From contig NZ_JAGGMQ010000001.1 of the NCBI RefSeq assembly GCF_017875465.1, positions 3,782,001 to 3,846,000 of the forward strand: a stretch of 64,000 bases of DNA, given 5' to 3'. Below, in pieces: positions 39,058-49,300 of this stretch. Every line of letters starts with the position of its first letter. Position 1 is the stretch's first letter. The notes beneath the pieces were generated by a model that was given only the letters and a program-made list of their open reading frames with translations, had not been told where the DNA came from and did not search any database. This DNA is from Winslowiella toletana (GTDB taxonomy: Bacteria > Pseudomonadota > Gammaproteobacteria > Enterobacterales > Enterobacteriaceae). The position numbers and the translations under genes are program-made.

Positions 39058-39078
39058 ATGATGTTGTGTTGATGTGTC
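39058..39078 (-). promoter_or_regulatory. CA-rich GcvB-type target element in the gltI leader
   Basis: On the minus strand GACACATCAACACAACATCA lies about 50 bases before the gltI start codon. CA-rich leader elements of this type pair with the GU-rich R1 region of the GcvB sRNA, which represses gltI in Salmonella and E. coli. No gcvB gene is in the window. Confidence 0.5.
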
Positions 39079-39332
39079 GCTGCGTTCAGCTGGCCACCGG
39101 CCAGAAGGTGCTTTGTTTAGTTATTAAAATAGCTGAATGTTAACGTCATGAAACAAAAAAGTTTCTTTTTTGCGATGTCACCCGCACCAATCAGAGGCAA
39201 TTCTTTTGACCATGCTCCGCCATGGGGCGTGTTGTGAGCCACCATGGTGCAAGCCAGTATTTCATCTTGTTACATCAGCTTATCTGCAGCACTTTCACTG
39301 AATTTTCACCATAATAAATAGCAAACATCATG

Positions 39333-39368
39333 CCAAAAAAAGGGGAGCCATCAATGGCTCCCCTTTTT
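39333..39368 (-). terminator. lnt terminator
   Basis: A perfect stem GGGGAGCCAT/ATGGCTCCCC (39342-39363) flanked by A and T runs on both sides, so it is strong and bidirectional. It lies 30 bases after the lnt stop. Confidence 0.88.
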
Positions 39369-39397
39369 GCGTTGCAACTTTCACGCTGTTTTAAGCA

Positions 39398-40930
39398 TTA
39401 TCGTTTCTGGCGTAAACCCAGTACTGCAGCGGCAAAACCAAACAGCAGGGTAACGATCCAGACCGGCCAGTTGCCAAAACGCGCGTACGGCGTCAGGCCG
39501 GTGGCTGGCGTCACTCTGGCTTCCAGCACCGCGCGGGTAAACTGCGGAATCATTTTCTGCACCTCGCCATCGGCGGTAATCACACCGGTAACACCATTAT
39601 TGGTACCGCGCAGCAGTGGACGTCCCAGCTCCAGCGCACGCATGCGCGCCATCTGGAAATGCTGCCACGGACCAATCGAATGACCAAACCATGCGTCATT
39701 CGAGATGGTAAGCAGGAAGTTGGTATCCGGACGGAAGTTATCGCGCACCTGCTGACCGAGCACAATTTCATAGCAAATGGCGGCAGTCAGGTTATAGCCC
39801 GCCACTTCCAGCTGCGGCTGAATATAATCACCGCGGCTGAACGAAGACATCGGCAGGTCAAAGAACGGCGCCAGCGGACGCAGTAACGTTTCCAGCGGCA
39901 CAAACTCGCCAAACGGCACCAGATGGTTTTTCTGGTAGCGATTACCACTGCGATAATCATAAGGCTGTTTACCGCCCAGTACGATTATCGAGTTGTAATC
40001 GTGGTAGCGATTGCCTTCCAGACGAGAATCAACAATACCGGTAATCAGGCCGCTGCCAGAGGCGCGCAGTTGTTCATCCAGCGAGCGCAGGAAAGGCTGC
40101 TGATTGACCTCCAGATCGGGAATAGCGGATTCCGGCCAGATAATAATCGGCGCTTTACCGTTAAACGGCCGCGAAAGCTGGCTATACACCTCTAAGGTGC
40201 GGCGTAGTTCGTTGGGATCCCACTTCATTGACTGCGGAATATTGCCCTGAACCAGCGCCACATCGACTGCGCGTTCAGGTAACGGCTGATACCAGCTGAT
40301 CTGGCGCAGCGGCCATGGCAGCAGCAGTAGCGCAACGGCGCCAACCGCCGCCGCCAGGCGACGCTGAACCATTGCATACACCGCCAGACCGGCAATCATC
40401 ATCAGCACAAAGGTGATGGACTCCACGCCAAGCAGCGGCGCCAGCCCTTTTAACGGGCCGTTGATCTGGCTGTAACCAAATTGCAGCCACGGAAAGCCGG
40501 TCAGTACCCAGCCGCGCAAGAATTCGCTGATCTGCCAGAGCACCGGCGCCGCCACCGCCAGGCGTAGCAGCGAGGTACGGGGGAAGAATCGGGCCAGCAA
40601 CGCCGTAAACAGCATGGTATACAGCGACAGATAGGCCGCCAGCAGTACCACCAGAAAGACGTTAACCGGACCAGGCATACCGCCAAAGGTGGCGATGCTG
40701 ACATAAACCCAGTTGATACCACTGCCAAACAGTCCCATGCCCCAGACAAAGCCAATGGCGGTCGCCTGAGAGGTGGTGCGGTTTAGCGTCAGGGCCAGCA
40801 AACCACAGAGTGAAACCAGTGCGGCGGGCCAGAAATCATAAGGCGAAAATGCCAGCGTGCCACAGGCACCTGTTATCAGCGCCAGTAACAGGCGAACCCG
40901 CTGGCGCTGGTAAAGTGAGGCGATAGCCAT
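39398..40930 (-). CDS. lnt: Apolipoprotein N-acyltransferase Lnt
   Basis: A 510-residue inner-membrane enzyme that adds the third acyl chain to lipoproteins. About six N-terminal membrane spans precede a periplasmic nitrilase-fold domain. The catalytic residues are visible: Glu in [11 protein letters not shown], Lys in [13 protein letters not shown] and Cys in [12 protein letters not shown]. One C-terminal span follows. It lies seven bases after corC, as in E. coli. Confidence 0.96.
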   Translation of the reverse strand: MAIASLYQRQRVRLLLALITGACGTLAFSPYDFWPAALVSLCGLLALTLNRTTSQATAIGFVWGMGLFGSGINWVYVSIATFGGMPGPVNVFLVVLLAAYLSLYTMLFTALLARFFPRTSLLRLAVAAPVLWQISEFLRGWVLTGFPWLQFGYSQINGPLKGLAPLLGVESITFVLMMIAGLAVYAMVQRRLAAAVGAVALLLLPWPLRQISWYQPLPERAVDVALVQGNIPQSMKWDPNELRRTLEVYSQLSRPFNGKAPIIIWPESAIPDLEVNQQPFLRSLDEQLRASGSGLITGIVDSRLEGNRYHDYNSIIVLGGKQPYDYRSGNRYQKNHLVPFGEFVPLETLLRPLAPFFDLPMSSFSRGDYIQPQLEVAGYNLTAAICYEIVLGQQVRDNFRPDTNFLLTISNDAWFGHSIGPWQHFQMARMRALELGRPLLRGTNNGVTGVITADGEVQKMIPQFTRAVLEARVTPATGLTPYARFGNWPVWIVTLLFGFAAAVLGLRQKR

Positions 40931-40937
40931 AAATTAA

Positions 40938-41816
40938 TTATTCTTCCAGTATAGGTTGCGGCGAGTTTTCCGGAATTCTTACGTGGACCTGAATGATGCG
41001 GCGGCTGTCAGCCATCGCCACTTTGAATTGATAACCATCAATCTCAATGCTTTCACCCCGGGCCGGCAGATGACCGAATCCCTGCATCACCAGACCGCCA
41101 ATAGTATCCACTTCGTCATCGCTGAAGTTAGTGGCGAAGGTTTCATTGAAATCTTCAATCGGCGTCAGTGCGCGGATGGTGTAGGTGTGACGGCTAAGCT
41201 GACGGATATCACGATCTTCTTCATCGTCATACTCATCTTCAATCTCGCCGACGATCAGTTCGAGGATATCTTCGATGGTGACCAGACCGGACACGCCGCC
41301 GAATTCATCAATCACAATCGCCATATGGTAGCGCTGGGAGCGGAACTCTTTCAGCATGCGGTCAACACGCTTACTTTCCGGCACCACCACCGCCTGGCGC
41401 AGTACTTTTTCCATACTGAAAGGTTCGGAGCCACTGCTCATAAACGGCAGCAGGTCTTTCGCCATCAGAATCCCTTCAATATGATCTTTGTCTTCGCTGA
41501 TCACCGGAAAACGGGAGTGCGCAGAGTCGATAATCACCGCCAGACACTCTTCCAGCGTCTGGTTACGTTTTAAGGTCACCATCTGCGAGCGGGGGATCAT
41601 AATGTCGCGAACGCGCTGCTCCGCAATATCCATCACGCCTTCCAGCATGTCACGGGTATCAGGGTCGATCAGTTCGTTCTGTTCAGAATCGCGGATCAGT
41701 TCCAGCAAATCATCACGGTTTTTGGGCTCGCCGTGAAAAAGCTGATTGAGGATTAGGGTGAAGAATCCCTTTTTACTACTGGGACTGTCGCTGTTTTGTG
41801 AATGGTCGTCGCTCAT
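40938..41816 (-). CDS. corC: CorC/YbeX family CBS-domain protein
   Basis: A 292-residue cytoplasmic protein, the length of E. coli YbeX. Two CBS domains lie at about residues 70-195 ([21 protein letters not shown] and [23 protein letters not shown]). A C-terminal CorC_HlyC domain follows, with the [21 protein letters not shown] signature. The family is tied to magnesium/cobalt efflux and, by its operon with ybeY and ybeZ, to ribosome homeostasis. Confidence 0.94.
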   Translation of the reverse strand: MSDDHSQNSDSPSSKKGFFTLILNQLFHGEPKNRDDLLELIRDSEQNELIDPDTRDMLEGVMDIAEQRVRDIMIPRSQMVTLKRNQTLEECLAVIIDSAHSRFPVISEDKDHIEGILMAKDLLPFMSSGSEPFSMEKVLRQAVVVPESKRVDRMLKEFRSQRYHMAIVIDEFGGVSGLVTIEDILELIVGEIEDEYDDEEDRDIRQLSRHTYTIRALTPIEDFNETFATNFSDDEVDTIGGLVMQGFGHLPARGESIEIDGYQFKVAMADSRRIIQVHVRIPENSPQPILEE

Positions 41817-41924
41817 GGCGTTTTAGTTAAGGTCTCTCTTGATCTGGAATCGGTCTGTCAGCAGACGGCTGACAGCTGAGTACTTCTGCAGAAGACGGCA
41901 GCAGTAAACTGCCGCCGTGGGTGA

Positions 41925-42398
41925 TTATAAATCTTCTTTCTCCGAAATGTACGGATCGGGGTAGCCAAGAGCAAGCATTATCTCGGTTTCCAGCGATTCC
42001 ATCTCTTCGGCTTCGTCATCTTCAATGTGATCATAGCCGAGTAAATGCAGGCTGCCATGGATCACCATATGCGCCCAGTGCGCCTTAAGCGCCTTCTGCT
42101 GCTCAGCCGCTTCCTGCTCCACCACCTGACGACAGATAATCAGATCGCCTAACAGTGGCAGTTCGATACCGGGTGGCGCTTCAAACGGAAATGACAGCAC
42201 ATTGGTCGGCTTATCTTTACCGCGATAAGTCATATTCAGCTCATGACTTTCCGCTTCATCAACGATGCGGATGGTCACTTCACTGACGGGCTGGAACTGC
42301 GGCAATACCGCCTCCAGCCACTGCTGAAATTCAGCTTCCTGCGGTAAGGCCGCTTGCGATTCGCTGGCAATTTGCAGGTCCAGAATCACTTCACTCAT
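41925..42398 (-). CDS. ybeY: Endoribonuclease YbeY
   Basis: A 157-residue zinc-dependent single-strand RNase needed for 16S rRNA 3' maturation and ribosome quality control. The metal motif H-x3-H-x5-H is clear in [11 protein letters not shown] near residue 115, and [19 protein letters not shown] precedes it. Its start overlaps the ybeZ stop by four bases, so the pair is coupled. Confidence 0.95.
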   Translation of the reverse strand: MSEVILDLQIASESQAALPQEAEFQQWLEAVLPQFQPVSEVTIRIVDEAESHELNMTYRGKDKPTNVLSFPFEAPPGIELPLLGDLIICRQVVEQEAAEQQKALKAHWAHMVIHGSLHLLGYDHIEDDEAEEMESLETEIMLALGYPDPYISEKEDL

Positions 42399-43471
42399 TT
42401 CTGCTCCTGGGCAGTTTGTGCCGCAAGGGCTTCGCGCTTGCGCTCTTCCGCCTGCTTATCGCGGCGTTTCTGGTCAGCTTCTTCCCAGGCTTCATAAGCA
42501 ACCACGATGCGGGCCACTATCGGATGGCGCACCACATCTTCGCTGTGGAAGAAGTTAAAGCTCAGTTCGTCAACCTCCGACAGTACTTCAATCGCATGGC
42601 GCAGGCCTGATTTCAGGTTGCGCGGCAGATCGATCTGCGTCACGTCGCCGGTGATGACCGCTTTTGAGTTAAAGCCAATACGTGTCAGGAACATCTTCAT
42701 CTGTTCGATGGTGGTGTTCTGACTCTCATCAAGAATGATAAAGGCGTCATTTAAGGTGCGGCCACGCATGTAAGCCAGCGGCGCAACTTCAATCACATTA
42801 CGCTCCATCAGCTTCTCGACGCGTTCAAAACCGAGCATTTCATACAGCGCGTCGTACAGCGGGCGCAGATAAGGATCGACTTTCTGGCTGAGGTCGCCTG
42901 GCAGGAAGCCCAGCTTTTCACCGGCTTCGACCGCCGGACGGGTCAGCAGAATGCGGCGAACTTCCTGCCGCTCCAGCGCATCCACCGCCGCCGCCACCGC
43001 CAGATAGGTTTTACCGGTACCGGCCGGGCCGATGCCAAAGGTAATATCATGGTCAAGGATATTGGCGATATACTGCGCCTGATTCGGCGTACGCGGCTTA
43101 ATCACGCCACGTTTGGTTTTGATATGGATTGCTTTGCCGAACTCCGGCACGCTCTCTGCCGTTTGCTCCAGCACGCGGCTCTCTTTAATCGCCAGATGGA
43201 TCTGCTCAGGATCGATATCGGTGGTATTGCCGCGCAGCGGGGCGGTATCGACATACAGATCTTTCAGGATATCTGCCGCCGCGTTAACACTGAGCGCGCG
43301 GCCTGACAGCTTAAACGCGTTGTCGCGACGGTTAATCTCGATACCCAGGCGGCGCTCAAGCTGCTTAATGTTATCGTCAAAAGGACCGCACAGGCTGAGT
43401 AACCGGCGATTGTCCGCGGGTTCTAATACTATTTCGCGAGTTTCGATATTCAAACTAATCCTTTGGGTCAC
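42395..43471 (-). CDS. ybeZ: PhoH-like ATPase YbeZ
   Basis: A 358-residue PhoH-family ATPase. A small N-terminal KH-like region precedes the P-loop [14 protein letters not shown] (about residue 150) and the Walker B-type [12 protein letters not shown]. The charged C-terminal tail ([19 protein letters not shown]) is slightly longer than in E. coli. YbeZ interacts with YbeY and probably assists RNA handling. Confidence 0.94.
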   Translation of the reverse strand: MTQRISLNIETREIVLEPADNRRLLSLCGPFDDNIKQLERRLGIEINRRDNAFKLSGRALSVNAAADILKDLYVDTAPLRGNTTDIDPEQIHLAIKESRVLEQTAESVPEFGKAIHIKTKRGVIKPRTPNQAQYIANILDHDITFGIGPAGTGKTYLAVAAAVDALERQEVRRILLTRPAVEAGEKLGFLPGDLSQKVDPYLRPLYDALYEMLGFERVEKLMERNVIEVAPLAYMRGRTLNDAFIILDESQNTTIEQMKMFLTRIGFNSKAVITGDVTQIDLPRNLKSGLRHAIEVLSEVDELSFNFFHSEDVVRHPIVARIVVAYEAWEEADQKRRDKQAEERKREALAAQTAQEQK

Positions 43472-43656
43472 TGAGGGCCAGTTATGAGCAACAGGCTATT
43501 TCAGGCTGATAACCAGCCGTGCCTTTTAGCCAATTATTTATGTCAGTGCAAAATGTCGCAAGTGAGTGAACAGATATTTGGGCGCTGCTTTCAGAAAGCA
43601 AGCGCAAAGGAATGAAATTGCGCGGCGAGCTGTAACGCCCGCCGCAAAACCGCAGA

Positions 43657-45081
43657 TCAAGGCTGGAAGGTAGCCACACCCAACTCGTTTTCCTTACGCG
43701 TACGCGCAATCACCGAAGCCGGGCTCTCTGCCACACGCAGACCCATCTGATCTTCGGTGCGCACTAATTTGCCACGCAGCGAGTTGGTATAGACATCGAC
43801 AATCTCCACATCGACAAATTTACCGATCATCTCCGGGTTGCCTTCAAAGTTTACCACCCGGTTGTTCTCGGTACGGCCTGACAGCTCCATCACGTTTTTA
43901 CGTGAGGTGCCTTCCACCAGAATACGCTGTACGGTGCCCAGCATACGACGGCTCCACGCCATTGCCTGCTGCTGGATACGATCCTGCAGAATATACAGAC
44001 GCTGCTTTTTCTCCTCCTCCGGCACATCATCCGGCAGATCCGCCGCTGGCGTACCCGGACGTGCGGAGTAGATAAAGCTGAAGCTGACATCAAAGTTCAC
44101 ATCGGCAATCAGCTTCATGGTCTGTTCGAAATCCGCCTGGGTTTCGCCAGGGAAGCCGATAATAAAGTCGGAGCTGATCTGAATATCCGGTCGGGCGGCA
44201 ATCAGTTTGCGGATGATGGCTTTATATTCGAGGCCGGTATGCGCGCGCTTCATCAGCGTCAGAATACGATCGGCGCCGCTCTGTACCGGCAGGTGCAGGA
44301 AGCTGACCAGCTCCGGTGTGTCGCGATAGACCTCGATAATATCATCAGTAAATTCAATCGGATGGCTGGTGGTAAAACGAATGCGGTCGATACCGTCAAT
44401 GGCCGCCACCAGACGCAGCAGATCGGCGAAGCTACAGATCTCATTGTCATAAGTGGTGCCGCGATAAGCGTTAACGTTCTGGCCTAACAGGTTAACTTCG
44501 CGCACGCCCTGTGCCGCCAGCTGGGCAATTTCAAACAGGATATCGTCACACGGACGGCTGACTTCCTCACCGCGGGTGTAAGGCACCACGCAGAAAGTAC
44601 AATATTTGTTGCAGCCTTCCATAATCGATACAAAGGCGGTGGGGCCATCGGCTTTCGGTTCCGGCAGGCGATCGAATTTCTCAATCTCCGGGAAGCTAAT
44701 ATCCACCACCGGGCTTTTCGAGCCGCGTACGGTGTTGATCATTTCCGGCAGGCGATGCAGTGTTTGCGGACCAAACACGATATCAACGTAATGCGCACGC
44801 TGACGGATATGATCCCCTTCCTGCGACGCCACGCAGCCGCCGACACCGATAATCAGCTCGGGATTACGCTCTTTCAGCGTTTTCCAACGGCCCAGTTGAT
44901 GAAATACCTTTTCCTGCGCTTTTTCACGAATGGAACAGGTATTAAGCAGCAGAATATCCGCCTCTTCAGCGACATCAGTCAGCGTGTAGCCGTGAGTCGT
45001 TTCCAGCAGGTCAGCCATTTTCGATGAATCGTATTCGTTCATCTGGCAACCCCAGGTTTTTATATGCAGTTTTTTTGTCAT
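43657..45081 (-). CDS. miaB: tRNA-2-methylthio-N6-dimethylallyladenosine synthase MiaB
   Basis: A 474-residue radical-SAM methylthiotransferase acting on i6A37 of tRNAs. The start [11 protein letters not shown] at 45081 gives the E. coli length; an in-frame Met 22 codons upstream was rejected. Cys12, Cys49 and Cys83 bind the auxiliary cluster and Cys157, Cys161 and Cys164 (GCNKYCTFC) the SAM cluster. A C-terminal TRAM domain binds tRNA. Only a 184-bp gap separates it from ybeZ, which is downstream in the same direction. Confidence 0.96.
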   Translation of the reverse strand: MTKKLHIKTWGCQMNEYDSSKMADLLETTHGYTLTDVAEEADILLLNTCSIREKAQEKVFHQLGRWKTLKERNPELIIGVGGCVASQEGDHIRQRAHYVDIVFGPQTLHRLPEMINTVRGSKSPVVDISFPEIEKFDRLPEPKADGPTAFVSIMEGCNKYCTFCVVPYTRGEEVSRPCDDILFEIAQLAAQGVREVNLLGQNVNAYRGTTYDNEICSFADLLRLVAAIDGIDRIRFTTSHPIEFTDDIIEVYRDTPELVSFLHLPVQSGADRILTLMKRAHTGLEYKAIIRKLIAARPDIQISSDFIIGFPGETQADFEQTMKLIADVNFDVSFSFIYSARPGTPAADLPDDVPEEEKKQRLYILQDRIQQQAMAWSRRMLGTVQRILVEGTSRKNVMELSGRTENNRVVNFEGNPEMIGKFVDVEIVDVYTNSLRGKLVRTEDQMGLRVAESPASVIARTRKENELGVATFQP

Positions 45082-45289
45082 CGACATGCCATTACTCAGT
45101 GCAGAAGGGAGTGCAGGGCGAATAGTGTAATGCCTGAATGCGACCATGACCAGCGCAGGGGTATCATTAATGACTTCCGTTATGGGTTGATTAGCGTTTT
45201 CTGTCGATCAGCGCAAATTCCGGTACAATTCGGCATAAGGTAATTTTTGCGGTACTGGCCGCCAGCCCCGGCCATTTAAGGATAATACG

Positions 45290-46462
45290 ATGCGCGATAC
45301 TGAATTTGATGTGGTGGTGATAGGTGGTGGCATGGTGGGAGCCGCACTGGCCAGCGGTCTGGCGCAGCAGGGATTTTCGCTGGCGGTGGTCGAGCAGGAA
45401 GAAGCGCCTGATTTTGATCCGGCCAGCAACCCGGATTTGCGTATTTCGGCAATTGGCAGCGCTTCGGTGGCGTTGCTGAAGCAGTTGCAGGTGTGGCCTG
45501 ATATTCAGCAGATGCGCACCGCCCCGTATCGTCAGCTGGAAACCTGGGAGTGGCAAACCGCCTGTGTGAAGTTTGATGCCGCTTCGCTGGGATTGCCGGA
45601 GCTGGGATATATGGTGGAAAACCGCGTGCTGCAACGCGCACTGTGGCAGCGCCTGCAACAGCAGGCGGTGACGCTGTACTGTCCGGCGGCGCTGAAAACC
45701 CTCAGTCGCGACAATCGCGGCTGGACGGTGACGCTGGCGGATGGTCGCCAGCTGCAAACGCGACTGGTAGTAGGGGCCGATGGCGCCAATTCACAGGTGC
45801 GGCAACTGGCGGGCATCGGCATTCACGGCTGGAACTATAGCCAGTCATGTATGCTGATCACGGTGCGTTGTGAGCATCCGGCGGGTGATACTACCTGGCA
45901 ACAGTTTACGCCGCACGGGCCGCGCGCCTTTCTGCCGTTGTTTGATAACTGGGCCTCGCTGGTGTGGTATGACGCGCCTGCGCGTATCCGCCAGCTACAG
46001 GCGATGCCGCTACCGCAGTTGCAAAAAGAGATTGCCGCTCACTTTCCGGCGCGCCTTGGCCGTTTCAGCGCGGTTGCTGCCGGTTCCTTCCCGCTGGTGC
46101 GTCGCCATGCCACGCGCTATGTGCAGGATGGTTTAGCGCTGGTGGGCGATGCGGCGCATACCATCAATCCGCTGGCCGGGCAGGGGGGGAATCTGGGCTA
46201 TCGCGATATTGATGCGTTAATTGATGTCCTGACGGAGGCGCGTGACAATGCCGAACCCTGGAGTTCTGCCGCCGTGTTGCAGCGTTATCAGCGCAAGCGC
46301 CATACGGATAATCTGCTGATGCAGAGCGGCATGGATCTGTTCTACTTCACCTTCAGTAACCAGCTGGCGCCGTTAAAGGTGGTGCGCAATCTGGGACTGC
46401 TGGTGGCGCAGCACTCCGGGGTGTTAAAACGGCAGGCGTTGCGTTACGCGCTGGGACTGTAG
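45290..46462 (+). CDS. ubiF: 3-demethoxyubiquinol 3-hydroxylase UbiF
   Basis: A 390-residue FAD-dependent monooxygenase of the UbiH/UbiF family that adds the C6 ring hydroxyl in ubiquinone synthesis under aerobic conditions. It shows the FAD dinucleotide motif VVIGGGMVGAALA at residues 9-21, the central ADGANSQVR and the second FAD motif ALVGDAAHTINPLAGQGGNLGY. It is divergent from miaB, as in E. coli. Confidence 0.95.
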   Translation: MRDTEFDVVVIGGGMVGAALASGLAQQGFSLAVVEQEEAPDFDPASNPDLRISAIGSASVALLKQLQVWPDIQQMRTAPYRQLETWEWQTACVKFDAASLGLPELGYMVENRVLQRALWQRLQQQAVTLYCPAALKTLSRDNRGWTVTLADGRQLQTRLVVGADGANSQVRQLAGIGIHGWNYSQSCMLITVRCEHPAGDTTWQQFTPHGPRAFLPLFDNWASLVWYDAPARIRQLQAMPLPQLQKEIAAHFPARLGRFSAVAAGSFPLVRRHATRYVQDGLALVGDAAHTINPLAGQGGNLGYRDIDALIDVLTEARDNAEPWSSAAVLQRYQRKRHTDNLLMQSGMDLFYFTFSNQLAPLKVVRNLGLLVAQHSGVLKRQALRYALGL

Positions 46463-46485
46463 CCTGATCGGCGGCGAGAAAGCAA

Positions 46486-46541
46486 CGGGCGACGAGAACG
46501 CCGCCCCTACAGGGTTTGTAGGGGAGCCGTTCTCGGCGCCC
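46486..46541. repeat. REP-like inverted pair (copy E)
   Basis: A left unit at 46486-46510 ending CTAC and a right unit at 46518-46541 starting GTAG, with slightly decayed stems. A further partial unit (GGCGGCGAGAAAGC) lies just before it. Located between ubiF and the tRNA array. Confidence 0.7.
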
Positions 46542-46557
46542 TTCTTATTAATGACGT

Positions 46558-46585
46558 AAAAAAGCCCGCAGAAGCGGGCTTTTTT
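46558..46585. terminator. Bidirectional terminator of ubiF and the tRNA array
   Basis: The stem AGCCCGC (46563-46569) / GCGGGCT (46574-46580) has A and T runs outside both arms. Confidence 0.88.
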
Positions 46586-46592
46586 ACTTAAT

Positions 46593-46667
46593 TGGCTGGG
46601 GTGCAGGGATTCGAACCCCGGAATGCTGGTATCAGAAACCAGAGCCTTACCACTTGGCGACACCCCA
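46593..46667 (-). tRNA. glnX: tRNA-Gln (CTG), last gene of the array
   Basis: A 75-base gene with encoded CCA. The anticodon loop TTCTGAT reads CAG codons. The variable loop is CATTC and the D arm differs by one base from the two copies upstream in the transcript. It is the ancestral-looking glnV/glnX copy. Confidence 0.93.
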
Positions 46668-46700
46668 ATATTGCGATCTGCAATGCAAATCGTCTTTGTT

Positions 46701-46774
46701 TGGCTGGGGTGCAGGGATTCGAACCCCAGATGCTGGTATCAGAAACCAGAGCCTTACCGCTTGGCGACACCCCA
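46701..46774 (-). tRNA. glnV: tRNA-Gln (CTG), duplicated copy
   Basis: A 74-base gene with encoded CCA and anticodon CTG. It is identical to the copy at 46808, and the spacers are also almost identical. The variable loop is one base shorter than in the copy at 46593, and two wobble pairs lie in the T stem. Confidence 0.92.
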
Positions 46775-46807
46775 ATGGTGCGATCTGCAATGCAAATCGT
46801 CTTTTTT

Positions 46808-46881
46808 TGGCTGGGGTGCAGGGATTCGAACCCCAGATGCTGGTATCAGAAACCAGAGCCTTACCGCTTGGCGACACCCCA
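46808..46881 (-). tRNA. glnV: tRNA-Gln (CTG), duplicated copy
   Basis: A 74-base gene, identical to that at 46701 and offset by 107 bp. The anticodon is CTG and the CCA is encoded. It is the extra gene relative to the seven-gene E. coli array. Confidence 0.92.
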
Positions 46882-46908
46882 ATGGTACTAATGGTACTAC
46901 AAAAAAAA

Positions 46909-46985
46909 TGGTGGCTACTACGGGAATCGAACCTGTGACCCCAGCATTATGAGTGCTGTGCTCTAACCAGCTGAGCTAAGTAGCC
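46909..46985 (-). tRNA. metU: tRNA-Met (CAT), elongator
   Basis: A 77-base gene with encoded CCA and anticodon loop CTCATAA, matching E. coli metT/metU elongator tRNA rather than initiator. It is identical to the copy at 47336. Confidence 0.94.
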
Positions 46986-47025
46986 ATTGTACTGCATTTT
47001 CGTTTACTTACTGCATTTCCTGATT

Positions 47026-47100
47026 TGGCTGGGATACCTGGATTCGAACCAGGGAATGCCGGTATCAAAAACCGGTGCCTTACCGCTTGGCGATATCCCA
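47026..47100 (-). tRNA. glnW: tRNA-Gln (TTG)
   Basis: A 75-base gene with encoded CCA and anticodon loop TTTTGAT, reading CAA/CAG. It is identical to the copy at 47139. Confidence 0.94.
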
Positions 47101-47138
47101 ATATCCGTTACCACATATCCGTGATAAATCAAAAAATT

Positions 47139-47213
47139 TGGCTGGGATACCTGGATTCGAACCAGGGAATGCCGGTATCAAAAACCGGTGCCTTACCGCT
47201 TGGCGATATCCCA
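47139..47213 (-). tRNA. glnU: tRNA-Gln (TTG)
   Basis: The second 75-base TTG glutamine gene, with encoded CCA. It is in the same order as E. coli metT-leuW-glnU-glnW. Confidence 0.94.
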
Positions 47214-47237
47214 TCCGTGCAACACCGTTTAGGGAAA

Positions 47238-47322
47238 TGGTGCGGGAGGCGAGACTTGAACTCGCACACCTTGCGGCGCCAGAACCTAAATCTGGTGCGT
47301 CTACCAATTTCGCCACTCCCGC
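47238..47322 (-). tRNA. leuW: tRNA-Leu (TAG)
   Basis: An 85-base class II tRNA with a long variable arm, anticodon TAG for CUN codons and encoded CCA. It is nearly identical to E. coli leuW. Confidence 0.94.
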
Positions 47323-47335
47323 CGAAAGAAAAAGA

Positions 47336-47412
47336 TGGTGGCTACTACGGGAATCGAACCTGTGACCCCAGCATTATGAGTGCTGTGCTCTAACCAGCTG
47401 AGCTAAGTAGCC
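47336..47412 (-). tRNA. metT: tRNA-Met (CAT), first gene of the array
   Basis: A 77-base elongator tRNA-Met with encoded CCA. It is first in the transcript, about 41 bases after the -10 box of the array promoter. Confidence 0.94.
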
Positions 47413-47452
47413 ATCTTTTTTCTGCGTAACCTTCATCGGCGTTGCGGGGCGC

Positions 47453-47481
47453 ATTATGCGTAAGTGACCTGGAAGCGTCAA
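47453..47481 (-). promoter_or_regulatory. Stable-RNA promoter of the tRNA array
   Basis: On the minus strand TTGACG (47476-47481), a 17-bp spacer and CATAAT (47453-47458) are followed by a GC-rich discriminator GCGCCCCGC. A GC-rich discriminator is typical of promoters under stringent control. The region between it and asnB holds only the asnB terminator. Confidence 0.78.
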
Positions 47482-47583
47482 CAAATTTTTTACCGTTTTT
47501 GCCGTCAAACGTTTTGTTTGTCTGGCTTATAACCAGCATGACGATAAAAGCAGCGATTTTCAATGCTGAACGCGGAAAAAACC

Positions 47584-47615
47584 AAATAAAAACGGGCCGG
47601 TGCAGGCCCATTTTT
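47584..47615 (-). terminator. asnB terminator
   Basis: The stem GGGCC/GGCCC (47594-47609) with an A-rich flank gives ATGGGCCTGCACCGGCCCGTTTTTA on the minus strand, just after the asnB stop. Confidence 0.75.
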
Positions 47616-47632
47616 ATCAGATAAACAGATGC

Positions 47633-49300
47633 TTATTTATAAGCGGATGCGTGTACGCCTACAGCACGACCAGACGGGTCATTCATGTTTTTGAATGATT
47701 CATCCCATTCGATGGCTTTCGCTGAAGAACAGGCCACTGAAGGGCCTCCAGGCACGCATTCAGCTGCACTTGGCACCGGGAACAGCTCTTCAAAGATTTC
47801 ACGGTACAAATACGCTTCTTTTGACGATGGCGTGTTGTATGGGAAACGGAAGTGCGCAGTTTCCAGTTGCTGATCGCTAATCTGTTTTGCCGCGACCTCT
47901 TTCAGCGTATCAATCCAGCTGTAGCCGACGCCGTCAGAGAACTGCTCTTTCTGACGCCACGCCACGCTTGCCGGCAGGTAAGACTCAAAGCATTCGCGCA
48001 GGATATGTTTTTCCATTTTCCCGTTTGGTCCGCACATCTTGTCGGCCGGGTTAATGCGCATCGCCACATCGAGGAATTTCTTGTCGAGGAAAGGTACGCG
48101 CGCTTCCACGCCCCACGCCGACATCGCTTTGTTAGCACGCGCACAGTCAAACATATGTAGCGCCAGCAGCTTACGCACGTTTTCTTCATGGAACTCTTTC
48201 GCGTCTGGCGCTTTATGGAAGTAGAGGTAACCACCAAATACTTCGTCAGCGCCTTCGCCGGACAGCACCATTTTAATGCCCATCGCTTTAATCTTACGTG
48301 ACATCAGATACATTGGCGTCGAGGCGCGAATGGTGGTGACGTCGTAAGTTTCAATGTGATAGATCACATCGCGAATCGCATCCAGACCTTCCTGCACGGT
48401 GAAATGAATTTCATGGTGTACGGTGCCCAGATGTTCTGCCACCGCTTTTGCCGCAGTCAGATCCGGCGATCCTTCGAGGCCGACAGCAAAGGAGTGCAGC
48501 TGTGGCCACCAGGCTTCGCTCTTATCCTGATCTTCCACGCGCTTCGCCGCAAAGCGTTTAGTCACCGCGGAGATAATAGAAGAGTCGAGACCACCAGACA
48601 GCAGCACGCCGTAAGGCACGTCAGACATCAGGTGACTTTTCACTGACTCTTCCAGTGCGTTTTTCAGTGCGGCGGCATCGGTGACGTTGTGCTCGACGGC
48701 TTCATAGTCAAACCAGTCACGCTGCCAGTAACGACGAATTTCGCCATCTTCGCTCGACAGGTAGCTGCCAGGCGCGAACTCTTTGATGCTGCGGCATACC
48801 GGCACCAGCGCTTTCATTTCGGAAGCAACATACAGGTTACCGTGCTCATCGTTACCCATATACAGCGGGATAATACCGATATGGTCACGGCCAATCAGCC
48901 AGGTTTTTTTCACGCTGTCATACAGAATAAAGGCGAACATACCCTGCAACTCGTCGAGGAAGTCGATGCCTTTTTCCTGATACAACGCCAGAATCACTTC
49001 ACAGTCGGAATCGGTCTGGAACTGGTAACGGTCACTCAGCTCAGCGCGCAGCGCCTGATGGTTGTAGATCTCACCGTTAACCGCCAGCACGTGGGTGTGA
49101 TCGGCGTTGTATAGCGGCTGTGCGCCATTGTTGACGTCGACAATTGAGAGGCGCTCATGAGCCAGAATGGCATGATCATCCGCATAGACGCCAGACCAGT
49201 CCGGTCCGCGATGACGCATCAGGCGGGAAAGCTCCAGCGCTTTTTTACGCAACTCAACAGGATCGGTTTTCAGATCCAGCACACCAAAAATAGAACACAT
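47633..49300 (-). CDS. asnB: Asparagine synthetase B
   Basis: A 555-residue glutamine-hydrolysing enzyme that makes asparagine from aspartate and ATP, as long as E. coli AsnB. Cys2 (MCSIFGV) is the glutaminase nucleophile after Met removal. The N-terminal amidotransferase domain has RLSIVDVNNGAQPLYN and NGEIYNH. The synthetase domain has the PP-loop LLSGGLDSSIISAV. It is conserved between the tRNA array and nagD, as in E. coli. Confidence 0.97.
   Translation of the reverse strand: MCSIFGVLDLKTDPVELRKKALELSRLMRHRGPDWSGVYADDHAILAHERLSIVDVNNGAQPLYNADHTHVLAVNGEIYNHQALRAELSDRYQFQTDSDCEVILALYQEKGIDFLDELQGMFAFILYDSVKKTWLIGRDHIGIIPLYMGNDEHGNLYVASEMKALVPVCRSIKEFAPGSYLSSEDGEIRRYWQRDWFDYEAVEHNVTDAAALKNALEESVKSHLMSDVPYGVLLSGGLDSSIISAVTKRFAAKRVEDQDKSEAWWPQLHSFAVGLEGSPDLTAAKAVAEHLGTVHHEIHFTVQEGLDAIRDVIYHIETYDVTTIRASTPMYLMSRKIKAMGIKMVLSGEGADEVFGGYLYFHKAPDAKEFHEENVRKLLALHMFDCARANKAMSAWGVEARVPFLDKKFLDVAMRINPADKMCGPNGKMEKHILRECFESYLPASVAWRQKEQFSDGVGYSWIDTLKEVAAKQISDQQLETAHFRFPYNTPSSKEAYLYREIFEELFPVPSAAECVPGGPSVACSSAKAIEWDESFKNMNDPSGRAVGVHASAYK

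Larger units (their letters stand above)
39010..39397. other. gltI upstream region and lnt downstream region
   Basis: A 388-bp gap with no gene. It holds the gltI leader with a CA-rich GcvB-type element, the palindrome CACCATGGTG (39240-39249), which might be an operator, and the lnt terminator at its far end. The gltI promoter could not be fixed by eye. Confidence 0.5.

Noticed and set aside
39225..39250. NtrC site ahead of gltI, from TGCACCATGGTGG
   Set aside because: The half-sites are closer together than in NtrC sites, and no sigma-54 promoter is visible.
46424..47393. Several overlapping ORFs of 60-120 codons with repeated MSPSGKALVSDTSI or GCRDSNPRCWYQKPEP patterns
   Set aside because: They are translations of the tandem tRNA genes, a common annotation artefact.
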